Positions 48,513 to 60,000 of a stretch of DNA of 64,000 nucleotides are shown here, piece after piece. The notes below the pieces were generated by a model that was not told where the DNA came from, searched no databases, and was given only the letters and a program-made list of their open reading frames with translations. A program made the translations under genes and the position numbers. The stretch spans positions 19,904,781-19,968,780 of the forward strand of contig NC_079977.1 of NCBI RefSeq assembly GCF_029852145.1, in the 5' to 3' direction. The DNA comes from Microplitis mediator. Its lineage: Eukaryota; Arthropoda; Insecta; Hymenoptera; Braconidae. Each line of letters opens with the position of its first letter. The first letter of the stretch is position 1.

Positions 48513-50099
48513 CGACTCGAAATTTGAATCGTCAGTCGGACATAATGAACGTTGGAATCGTTAGTCGGACGTAATGAACGTTGGAATCATTAGTCGGACG
48601 TTATGAACGTTTGAATCGTCAGTCGGACGTAATGAACGTTGGAATCGTCAGTCGGATGTAATGAAACGTTGGAATTGTTAGTCGGACGTAATGAACGTTG
48701 GAATTGTTAGTCGGACGTAATGAACGTTGGAATCGTCAGTCGGACGTAATAAACGTTGGAATCATTAGTCGGACGTAATGAACGTTGGAATCGTTAGCCG
48801 GACGTAATGAACGTTGGAATCGTTAGTCGGACGTTATGAACGTTGGAATCGTCAGTCGGACGTAATGAACGTTGGAATCGTCAGTCGGATGTAATGAAAC
48901 GTTGGAATTGTTAGTCGGACGTAATGAACGTTGGAATTGTTAGTCGGACGTAATGAACGTTGGAATCGTCAGTCGGACGTAATAAACGTTGGAATCGTTA
49001 GTCGGACGTAATGAACGTTGGAATTGTTAGTCGGACGTAATGAACGTTGGAATCGTCAGTCGGACGTAATAAACGTTGGAATCATTAGTCGGACGTAATG
49101 AACGTTGGAATCGTTAGCCGGACGTAATGAACGTTGGAATCGTTAGTCGGACGTTATGAACGTTGGAATCGTCAGTCGGACGTAATGAACGTTGGAATCG
49201 TCAGTCGGATGTAATGAAACGTTGGAATTGTTAGTCGGACGTAATGAACGTTGGAATTGTTAGTCGGACGTAATGAACGTTGGAATTGTTAGTCGGACGT
49301 AATGAACGTTGGAATCGTCAGTCGGACGTAATAAACGTTGGAATCGTTAGTCGGACGTAATGAACGTTGGAATTGTTAGTCGGACGTAATGAACGTTGGA
49401 ATCGTTAGTCGGACGTAATGAACGTTGGAATCGTTAGTCGGACGTAATGAACGTTGGAATCGTCAGTCGGACGTAATGAACGTTGTAATCGTCATCTAGA
49501 TATTCAATGTTAAAAAAGATAGTCAAAATCAATTTCCTTCGGCTTTCCCGTGGGGGGTTTTAGTGAGTTGAACAATAAATATACTCCCGATTTTACAGTA
49601 TCCGGTTTACAGACTTAAGTTTTAGCATAAATATCCCCAGCAATCTTACATATCCCCCACCATCGGAATTTTTTTCGAAAACTAACTCCGAGGGGGGTTC
49701 CAGATTAAACGGAGTCAACGATTAAAATACTCTCATTTTTTAATTATTTGGCTTATAAACTTGAAATTTGGCATGAATATTCCCAACAATCTTACGAATT
49801 TCTTACCATCGGTAAATTTTTCGAAAATTGATTCAAATAATGAAAAAAAAGAAGAGTATTTTAATGGTTTACTTCACTGAAACCGCCCTCGGAGTTAGTT
49901 TTCGAAAAAAATACCGCAGGAGGGGAATCTGTAAGATTGATGGGAATGTTTGTGCCAAAGTTCAAATTTGTAAGTCAGATATATTTCCTTATCATTCAAC
50001 CCACTAAAATTCTCCACGGAAAAGCCGAAGAAAATTAATTTTGTCTATCTTTTTTAACATTGAATACCTAGATGACGATTCAAATGTCGACTCGGGGAT
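48513..50099. mobile_element. 1.59-kb TIR element containing a 29-bp satellite
   Basis: CCCGACTCGAAATTTGAATC at the left is the imperfect inverse of GATTCAAATGTCGACTCGGG at the right. The gene d flank at about 62527 (TATGAGTATATTGAAGCG) is the paralogous empty site. The left 980 bp (48525-49490) is a tandem array and the right 600 bp is unique with TTTCGAAAA words. Confidence 0.75.
48525..49490. repeat. 29-bp tandem satellite with higher-order pattern
   Basis: About 33 copies of the unit AACGTTGGAATCGTCAGTCGG...TAATG (29 bp). Variants such as GTTAGTCGG, GTAATAAACG and a 30-bp GTAATGAAACG form recur in the same order, for example the GAAACG form near 48660, 48895 and 49215. Multi-unit blocks have therefore been duplicated. 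Confidence 0.95.
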
Positions 50100-50689
50100 C
50101 GAAGCAATTGTTATAAAAATAAGAAATACTATACTTCGATGTAGTTAATTTTTTCTTGTTTCTCGTATTATGAGTCAAGTAAATATGTTTACTTTAATTT
50201 AATTCTCTTTCTCTGAGTGTTGCCAATATTATTGAGCATTACAAATAATTTTTTTTTTCATTATTTTCAAAAAAAAATTTTTTTTTTTAATCAATAATTT
50301 TTTAATTAATAATTTTTATTTTTAATAATTTTATATAATTATACACCATTATATGGAGCAATTTTTTAACTATATGTATGTTTTTTTTTTTTTTTTTACT
50401 TGAAAACACAATTTAAAACTCTATAAAATGATCAAGCTACTCTACAAAACGATAACCAAGATTCAATTACTGCAGATAAAAAATGGACAGTCGTTACGAA
50501 ATTTTTTATGCTTCTTTGACCAATAGAAATCATGATTGATTGTCAGTATCGACAAAGTATTTGGCTTAGGGCATTTATATTCAATCAACAACATTACATT
50601 TTTGGATTCACTTAGTTTCGTTGAACAAAAAGAATGTTCAGTTATCGACAAAGCGTTTAATGAAACGACAAGTGCAATAATTGTATAAA

Positions 50690-53600
50690 ATGTACGCGAT
50701 AAAAAATAAATTATTCCTTATTATTATCATTGAACTTGTCACAATAAGTCTTACTGCTACTAAAGTAATGCCTTTATTAGAATTTTCTGCTGGTGACATA
50801 ATTAATATAAATTATTTGAAAGAATCGTCAACTGAAACGATTGGGAATATATTTGATGGTTATAAAGAAGAAGAATTTATCAAAACTGACTATTTTACTG
50901 GTGAACTTTATACGGATATAATAAAAAAATCATGTATATCTCTTGAATCTATATCATCCTATTTTCATCCAGAAGTCAGCATTGATGATACGGTACACAA
51001 TCCTACAAAAATATTTAACGATACACTCAAATATAATTACTTTGGCATTAGCCAAAATTATATTGATAATAAATATCTGTATGGTATTGTTAAAATATGT
51101 AAAGTCGAGCAAACTCAAAATGTAAACATTCGAATGATTAACAGAAGTGATTTTCCAACTATTAATAAAGGCATAAATCAAAATTTATTACTTGGTGAAA
51201 TAGCAGTTTTACGATTAAAAGGAAATAATGAAACCCATTTCGTATCGTCCATTGCGCTCGGAGAGTGCCTGCTCCAAGTAAGAAGTTGCTTAAATTTTAT
51301 TTTTAAATGGTATATTTCGTGGGATGAAATAAAATGAGACGATTTAAGATGAGGGTGCAGTTGAATGTTCGAGCTAAAGGCGGATCCGACATCATCGTTG
51401 TCTCAAATCGTATATTATTCCATGCCACGTACTATACACACGGAAAAAAAAATATTGCGCTCACCAATGGAGAGCGACAGTTGTATCGTGATTAGTACAA
51501 AATTGTTACTTGATTTTCACGATATATATTTCGATACGAATGAAACACTGGATACTTATTATAATGATCCTACGGATTGTGAATATACTTAAATGTATAG
51601 TGATCGTCAGTTATAACGTATCCATACACTCTAAAACCAAGTGTGTAGTCGAAATTAACACACTTGCCGAATAACATTGGAACGCCATAAGCAATCTATA
51701 GATTTTTAACACACCGTGAAACATGTTTTAAATGACTACAAAAAACTATAGTTTTGTTTATGGCTTTAAACATAGAACACATTTAATATGTATTAATATA
51801 ATACACTTATAACACCTTTGGTTTTAGAGTGTATCCTACCAAAACGGATCGTGATTATCGCGATCTACTTCTCAAGCGCCACCACTCATAACCAAATTTT
51901 TCATTTATAAGATTATTATAAACTCGGCGCGATACCGAATTGGTCTGGGTTCGATTCCCAGTTCGGGCTATCTATATTTTTCTCAATTTATCTATAAATT
52001 GTCTTATTGAGACGGTTATTTGCATGCTTGCATGTTTAGGTTTCCACTATATTTAAATGGCCATTTTCATATAGTGGAAACCTAAACATGCAAACCTCTC
52101 AATAAGACAATTTATAGATAAATTGAGAAAAATATAGATAGCCCGAACTGGTAATCGAACCCAGACCAATTCGGTATCGCGCCGAGTGCTCTACCAGTTG
52201 AGCTATCCGGCACTATACTATATTCCGTTCAATTTGATCTATAACTTATTGAGCCACACCGTCCATCGTACGGTAATACACCATTTAAATATAGTGGAAA
52301 CCTCAACATGCAAACCTCTCAATAAGACAATTTATAGATAAATTGAGAAAAATATAGATAGCCCGAACTGGGAATCGAACAACAAAACAGATCGTTACTA
52401 TAGCAAAACGATCTTATGATTTCGCGATCCGCCTGGATCGCGATAATCACGATCCGATAGACCAAGACTTTCCGTATATAAAGTTTAACCAACCGAGGAG
52501 AGTGAATATCAGAATACCGTTGAGTGGTGAGCGCAATATTTTTTTCTTCGAGCAAGCAGAAAATTTTTGAGTAAAAATCACCCATGAAGTTTCGTACTGC
52601 ACGGAAAAAAAAATATTGCTCCTCGAACGATCTAAAGTATAGTAACTCGTAGATCGTTACCACAACAATACGTATGCTTATAGTAACAATACCGTATCGT
52701 TCCAGTAACTATCTATTAGATAGCTGTGAGCCCTATACGACTTTCCGTAGTCGTCACCTCACACGGCACCGTCTAACCTAACTAAACATCCATTTTCGCG
52801 CCAACTTTTGAATATTGTATAATTGTTGCTAGCAGACGTTTAATAAAAAAAATAGTGTTAAAAATAATTGTGATGTTGAATTATGGACCCACGGGTAATT
52901 AATAAATTAACGACCTCGTAAAATAGACATGGAAAACGGTGCGCACACAACTCAGTCATGTACCGCATAGTAATCAGTATAGTGCTGCAACACAACCGAA
53001 CATTTTCTACCCGGCCCGTTCTGATTCGGGTGCAAAATAGTAACTAGTCGGGTTCCAATCTTTCCGTATGAAATAGAATCCACACGTAATGGTGTGGATT
53101 AGGATTTTCTACCTTCCCCTGTAGCGTGTAAACTATTTTCTATCCGATCTACGCCTAACAATTTAAATTGTTTCTTGTTTGCAGTAAAAATTACAAATGC
53201 GCGAATTTGAATTCTCATGATAGATAAGTGCGATTTCTTATCGCTAAGAGGACAAGAATGTGAACTTTCAGTGTATCACAATTATAAATACTTTCGCAAA
53301 CGAACTCTACATTTATACAACCTTAATTTCAGGTTTATGTTAACGAAGCAGGAAAGTGTAATTTAACAGATGAAATCCAGAAGAAACATAATTCCGACGA
53401 TTTTTTCGAATCCTCATTGCATAGAAGCCCCGTAATAGCAGCCAGTAATAAGCGCAATCTTGAAAATATAATCAATGAAGATTTAAATAATTCTGGGAAA
53501 TCACTTTTCGATTTAAGTAATAATCCAATGGCTTACCTCAGTATTCTCAATCTTCTGATGCAAAACGCTGTTATTCGAATTAAATTACATTCACTACCTA

Positions 53601-54496
53601 AATTACCAGAATCGCTAATCAGATCAGTCGAGAATCCAATTACTTATAAAACTCTATTGAAACGTTTAAAACCTGGTGATATTATCAATGCTTCCAATTT
53701 AAAAGCTATAAATTCATCTATTACGGTCGATAATATCTTAGTCGACGTATATGATGAAACAGTTAACCGATCGATGACGTTCAAATATACTGATTGTTTC
53801 GGGTACGACGTCAATGATAAACCAATACTGAATTATGTCACTTATAAAACATACCCTAATTATTTGGCTGAATCTTATTATAAATTTGACTTATTTGACG
53901 AAATGGTTAAACGCAAACACTATGGAATTGATCGCAAATATTTAAATAATAATTACAAATGTATGAAGATTACTGTTTGTTCTGAATTTGTAAGGCAAAA
54001 ATTAATTATTCCATCTGTTCGTGTCATCAATTTGGGCCAACAGAACATTAGGCATTCAAGTATTTTTTATGGTGAAAATATCGTCTTACGTTATAGGATA
54101 GATGAAGAAACGCACTATGTTGCTCGTACGGAAAGAGGCAATTGTTTGTTCCAGGTGATTTGAAAAAATGATTATTTTGCAAAATTATATTTTTATTCAA
54201 AAATAATTTTTTTTTTGTTATTTAAGGCATTGGTGTTTCCAAATGATGGTATAAACCGTGAATATAATACACTAAATTTATCTCCTTTATACACCGGCAA
54301 AATAATATCAGCAACTGACGATCCTGTCTTTGAAAAACGGGCAGAAAGTTTTGTCAGAAATCTGACAGGAATTTACTCAAAAACTCTCATGGGTGTCATA
54401 AATAATCCTGAAACGAAAGCATCTTTTTTCTCACACTTAGTTTTTAATAACCATAATTTTACTCTCATAAATATTTATCTAGACTATTTGTATTGA
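50690..54496 (+). CDS. Array gene c: secreted two-repeat (A1-B1-A2-B2) protein, 3 exons
   Basis: Exons 50690-51277, 53333-54154 and 54227-54496 join in phase 0, 559 aa. It has the same architecture as gene b: signal peptide, A1, then B1-A2, then B2. Exon 1 lacks two codons relative to b (KIFNDTLKYNYFG in place of the longer KIFSSADR form). Exon 2 has exactly the same length as b and d (822 nt). The second B1 cysteine of gene b is missing here, as in d, so it is not an obligatory disulfide. The stop follows YLDYLY. All splice sites are canonical and no frame break is seen. Intron 1 holds TIR elements and three SINE copies. Secretion is predicted; function unknown. Confidence 0.85.
51438..52545. 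mobile_element. TIR element in intron 1 of gene c, filled with SINEs
   Basis: CACGGAAAAAAAAATATTGCGCTCACC at the left is the inverse of GGTGAGCGCAATATTTTTTTC at the right. The paralogous intron in gene e (about 63811) runs on as ACTATACAAGCTCAAAATTATTG, which resumes here only near 52560, so this is an insertion. CGATCGTGATTATCGCGATC-like words and SINE fragments lie inside. A second CACGGAAAAAAAAATATTGC end begins at 52597; its other end was not found. Confidence 0.65.
51922..52380. mobile_element. Three SINE copies in both orientations
   Basis: 51922-52057 (+, head truncated), 52069-52242 (-, near full length) and 52289-52380 (-, head truncated) of the SINE described at 30635. The first two face each other tail to tail at TTTCCACTATA/TATAGTGGAAA, making a large inverted repeat. 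Confidence 0.8.
52597..53240. other. Unexplained part of gene c intron 1
   Basis: Starts with a TIR-like end, then ACGATACGG/TTGTTACTAT words, then about 450 bp of less AT-rich sequence (52740-53160) with no homologue in the b intron. Sequence shared with b resumes about 53255 before the exon 2 acceptor. No coding frame. Confidence 0.4.
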
Positions 54497-54622
54497 ATTT
54501 ATCAATTGTTTATATGATTAAGTTATTTTATCATATTTCTCTTATACTTACATCACTTATTTTTTTAGATATTAAGAGTAATTTATCAAGTTTTATATTC
54601 AATATAAAAAATTTGATAAGGT

Positions 54623-54808
54623 CCCTGACGGACCCAAATTACAGTAATTTACGGTAAACCCACCGTAAATTACGGTAATCCACCGTAAAATACCAATTTA
54701 CCGTAAATTACGGTGGATTTACCGTAATTTACGGTAAATCTACTCGAATTTTACGGTATTCTACGGTAGATTTACGGTAAAATTACGGTAAATCAGGTTT
54801 GCTAGGGG
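54623..54808. mobile_element. Small ACGGTAA-word MITE
   Basis: Starts CCCTGACGGACCC and ends AGGTTTGCTAGGGG. A 186-bp internally shortened relative of 16768-17335. Confidence 0.7.
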
Positions 54809-55829
54809 TACACTGAACGAAAGGTTATCTTTGTTCAAAGAGAATTTTCTTGAGTCGAAAAAAATATTTAGGAAAACGGAATATATCTTGATTGAAGTAA
54901 ATTTTTTTTTAGTTTTGTTTATTTTGTTTTAAATTTAAAACGTTATTTTTTCGACCCGAATGGGTCAAAGTTTTAAGTTAAAAATATATCATTTTAGTTA
55001 AATAAAAAAGTTATTAAAGAAAGTAAATTGTTTTTTGAATCAATATTTTGAATTTCTTCATTTATAAAAAAAATGTTTCATTCTATGAAATTTAGCATCT
55101 CTACGTAAGTTGTCAGATTTCTTAAACCAAGTAGTGGCTAATGCTTGAAACAAAAATAAAAAAAAAAAATGTGTGTGTCAGCTCCGACGCACGATTGGAG
55201 TTTACTCCTTCAGATCGACTGTCTAAATAGGCACAGAATTAAAGGCTTACTAGTCTAAGAAAAAGATCAATACCATATCAAATGGTAAATAAACGAATCA
55301 ATGAAGATATCTAAATAATGTGTTTTTATTCTATTTTAGTCTAGTCGAAAAGTTGAGTTCCTGCAAAAAATAGTTACAGGTCTCCTAAAAATATAGTTGA
55401 TGGCTTAAACGATCCAGAATGGCGTCTAGAAAAAGACGTTTTGTAGAGACTGAAGGCATCTAAAGTGAGTGCAGTAGCCCAAGGTAGCTAGTTCTTATTT
55501 TCTTTGACCATCAGTGTCGTCAAATGAATCAGGGGTTTCATGATATAGTGTCTTTTATTTGTGTAACTTTTGAACCGAAAATGATCACTTAATTCTGTAA
55601 AAAGTATCTCAAAATTCGTACGATTAGCTTCAATTTTCATAATATTACTTGTTTTTTTAAAGATATCATCTAACAATTTGATGATCTCGAAAATTTCACA
55701 AAAACAACTAAAAAAGCTTATTTTTGCAGCTTATCCCTCTAATAACTTTAGAATGATATGGCATAACTCAATTCCTTGAAATTCATGTTGTAGCTTTGAA
55801 TAAGTATCTTATTTAACATAATAATCATA
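54809..55829. other. Intergenic between genes c and d
   Basis: AT-rich. No convincing gene or repeat. Confidence 0.35.
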
Positions 55830-56639
55830 CACGGAAAGAAAATTATGGGAAGTTTTCCTATGCATTATGGGAATGGTTCCCATAATGGTATGGGAATCAT
55901 TCCCATACTATTATAGGAATGGTTCCCATATTGGTATAGGAACTATTCCTATAATATTATGGGAACTATTTCCATAATGTTATGGGAACCATCCCTATAA
56001 TATCATAAAATTTTTTTTTTGCATAATAGTGTAGAAATTTCCCAAAATTTGAATTTTCTTGAATGTTTTGTGCTGACAAAAAATTCTTGTTAAAAATTTT
56101 AATGTTTTTTTGCCAAATACGATTTTTTTTTCAATGTTTGAATTTTTGTTTTTATGTTTAATAATATTTCTGTGTATTGTAGAAGTGATTACCACACTTC
56201 TTTAAATTAATTTTTTCATGATAATATGGGAACCATTCCCATAATGGTATACGAACCATTCCAATCGCATTATGGGAATCATTCCCATAATATTATGGGA
56301 ATAGTTCCCATACTATTATAGGAACCATTCCCATAATATTATGGGAATGGTTCCTATAATTTATGGGAATGGTTCCTATAAATTATAGGAACCATTCCCA
56401 TAAATTATAGGAATGATTCCCATAATATTATAGAAAATATTCCCATAATATTATAGAAAGTATTCCTATCAATTATAGGAACCATTCCTATAGTGTTATG
56501 GGTATCATTCCCACAATCATAGAAACTATTCCTATAATTATAGGAACCGCTCCCATAATTTATGGTCGTAATTCCTATGATGGTATAGGAAAAAATTTTA
56601 CAAAATTATGGGAACCACTGCCATAATTTTCTTTCCGTG
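55830..56639. mobile_element. 810-bp MITE, CACGGAAAGAAAATTATGGG ends
   Basis: Third copy of the family at 27414 and 45923, flanked by TA (55828-55829 and 56640-56641). GGGAATGGTTCCCATAAT words flank a core at 55999-56220 in the same orientation as 45923. Confidence 0.9.
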
Positions 56640-57051
56640 TAGTCCATTACTTCATTTTTTATGAAGTTTAACAAATTTTTGTATCTAAACAAGAAATCTA
56701 CCTTACCATTCCAGGTAAGTTGGATGGCTCTTTTGTTTTCTTACTCAAGAACGCATTAACTCAAAATCTTACAAAATCATAACTCTACGGAATTTAAAAA
56801 AAACTTTACAATGTGGCAACCGAGATTAAATTTTGGCAGACAAGAAAAGAATCAATACCAAATTTTTTTATGCTTTTTTGACCAGTAGAAATGACGAATA
56901 ATTGCCAGCGTAGATAAAGCATTTGGCCTGAGGCATTTAAATCCAATCTACAAGCTTATTTTTTAGATCACACTTAGTTTCAGTAAGCATCAAAAATAGC
57001 CAGTCATCCATAATACGTTCAACCAAATAACAAGTGCAATAATTGTATAAA

Positions 57052-60000
57052 ATGTACGCAATAATAAATAAGTTGTTAATTACTATCGTCAATGTACTTA
57101 ACGTAATAGTTATTAATGCTGAAAACGTGTTATTATTAGAATCGTCTGTTGGTGCCATCGTTAATATAAATGATTTTGGAGAGTTATCAACTGAAACCGT
57201 TGGGAATATATTTGATAGTTATAAAGCAGCAGTGTTTACTAAAACTTACCATGTCACTGATGATCATAATACTAGTATCAAAAAAAAGAAATGTTTATCT
57301 CTTAACTCATTATTATATTATTCTTTTCCGGAAATCATCATTGATGATACAGAATACGATCCTACAAAAATATTGAGCAGCATAACTATTGACAGATTAA
57401 AATATAATTACTTTGGCATGAGCCAAAATTATACTGATAATGAATATTCGTATAGTATTGTTAAGCTATGTAAAGTCGAGAGAACTCAAAACGTAAACAT
57501 TCGAATGATTAACGGAAGTGATTTTCCAACTCTTGAAAATCGCATGAATTATAAACTATTACTGGGTGAAACAGCAGCTTTACGATTAAAAGGAAACGAT
57601 GGAACACATATAGTATCGTCCATTACTACCGGAGACTGTATAATTCAGGTAAGAAATTTCTTTTTTATAGTGGAAATAAAATTCCATTTTTATATAGTGG
57701 AAACCTAAACATGCAAACATGCAAATAACCTTCTCAATAAGACAATTTATAGATAAATTGAGAAAAATATAGATAGCCCGAACTGGGAATCGAACCCAGA
57801 CCAATTCGGTAACGCGCCGAGTGCTCTACCAGTTGAGCTATTCGGCCCTATACTATATTCCGTTCAATTTGATCTATAACTTATTGAGCCACACCGTCCT
57901 TCTTACGGTAATACACCATTTTTATATAGTGGAAACCTAAACATGCAAACATGCAAATAACCTTCTCAATAAGACAATTTATAGATAAATTGAGAAAAAT
58001 ATAGATAGCCCGAACTGGGAATCGAACCCAGACCAATTCGGTAACGCGCCGAGTGCTCTACCAGTTGAGCTTAAATTTCTTTTTAAAATAGTATGTTTCG
58101 TGGGACACAATAAGATGAGACTGTTTCAGGTGGTCCCCTGCGTTTTGTTCTCTGGACATAATATCCCCGCTATAAATTATCCCCCGACGAAATATCCCAT
58201 GAACAATGTATTTCTGTGACGAAAGATAAAAAAAAATAGTTTTATTCTTAGATTCGGTCGACTGCATTTTGGGTCTTAGACGGAAAATTGTAGGGATGGC
58301 CTGTCGGGTCAACCGTTTTCTTATTGCCTACTACAGCATGCCCGTAAAAAATGAATCATATATGGCCTTATATGATTCATATATGACCATGCATAACACA
58401 GGTCTACAAAAAAAAAATTTTTGTTTGGTGCCGCTAATTCTAGGTTATATTTTGGTTAGTTAGCCCACAAGATGTCGTGCGAAGCTGTCAAAATTATGAA
58501 GCTACGTTCAGGTTTGTATCGATCGATATAATAACCTAAAAAACGTATTTTACCATAATTAATGTCATTATAATCAATAAATTTTTTTTTAAATTAATAA
58601 TATTGATATGCCGTCGATATGCCACCATTTAAATATAGTGGAAACCTAAACATGCAAACCTTCTCAATAAGACAATTTATAGATAAATTGAGAAAAATAT
58701 AGATAGCCCGAACTGGGAATCGAACCCAGACCAATTCGGTATCGCGCCGAGTGCTCTACCAGTTGAGCTATCCGGCACTATAATGAGAACGTTTTCATCA
58801 AGATTTAAAGGTGATGGAAGATAGATACCAAGGTCGCTGGGATGAGCATATGATGGCAGATTACTGTTGGAGTATTACACGGGAATGTCCTGAAGACATC
58901 CATCGGAGAAAATCTAAAAAGAGAAGCTTCTAACCTGTGAAATAAAAAGTGTAATTAAATGTATTTAACTGTTTTGAATTAAATTTTCTTTTGTTTTTTA
59001 ATAAATTAAAATCTCGAAAACTATACGTAGCATTAAAAAAGGAAGTATCACGTTTTTATCAGGGTACCGAATGTACTTGAAATCAGTTTTACTTTTAGCA
59101 GCACCAAAATCATTGTAGACCTGTGTAACTGTATTAAAAAGTTGGTATGCCCATGTCAGGCCATATGTGCTCCATATATGAACTATATGCGGCCATACAT
59201 GGCCATATATGTCTCACGTTTCACGGTTGTAAATAAGGGATTTCCAATGAATTAAGAACATTATTAGAGAAAAGTAATTTGCTTGTTACCGATTAGATTT
59301 ATAGATTTCCTCATGATGTTATGCATTATTCTTCTCATGATTTTGTGCGCGATTTTCTCGTAATTTTACGCACATATTTGTGCACGATTTTCTCAACACA
59401 AAAAATCCTTCATTTATCTATGATTTCAGGCTCAATTACTGCAAAGTGTGAACGTTTTGTTATGTCATGAAGGTATTCCTCATAAAACTGACGCCCAAGG
59501 GGGTTTGTGGGGGTATCAAACAATAATATGCTCCAATTTTTCAAATATATGTGTTACAGAGTTGAAATTCGGCGTGGACGTTTATTATGTCATGTCGGTA
59601 TCCCCCACTAAATAGCTGTAATAAAATCGGCTCCGAAGCGGGCATGCGGAGACATCAAACGTTAACATACTCCCGTCTTTTTAATATATGTGTCACCGAG
59701 TTATAATGTATATATGTACGATAGACGGTGTGGCTTAATAAGTTATAGGTTCGATTCCCAGTTCGGGCTATCTATATTTTTCTCAATTTATCTATAAGTT
59801 GTCTTATTGAGACGGTTATTTGCATGCTTGCATGTTTAGGTTTCCACTATATTTAAATAGTGTACCTTCCTTCGTAGTGTGTATTAGACTATTTTACATT
59901 AGGTCTACACCTGAAAGTTTCAATTTTTGCCTTTGTTTGCGGGAAAAATGGCGCATGCGCTAATTTTAATCTCTTGGATTCTCATGTTAGTCATGATAAA

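Noticed and set aside
48525..49490. CRISPR-like regular repeats
   Set aside because: The 29-bp units are directly abutting with no unique spacers, in a eukaryotic transposon; this is a satellite.
52319..52663. 114-codon minus-strand open frame
   Set aside because: It crosses a SINE fragment and a TIR end; no protein-like conservation is seen.
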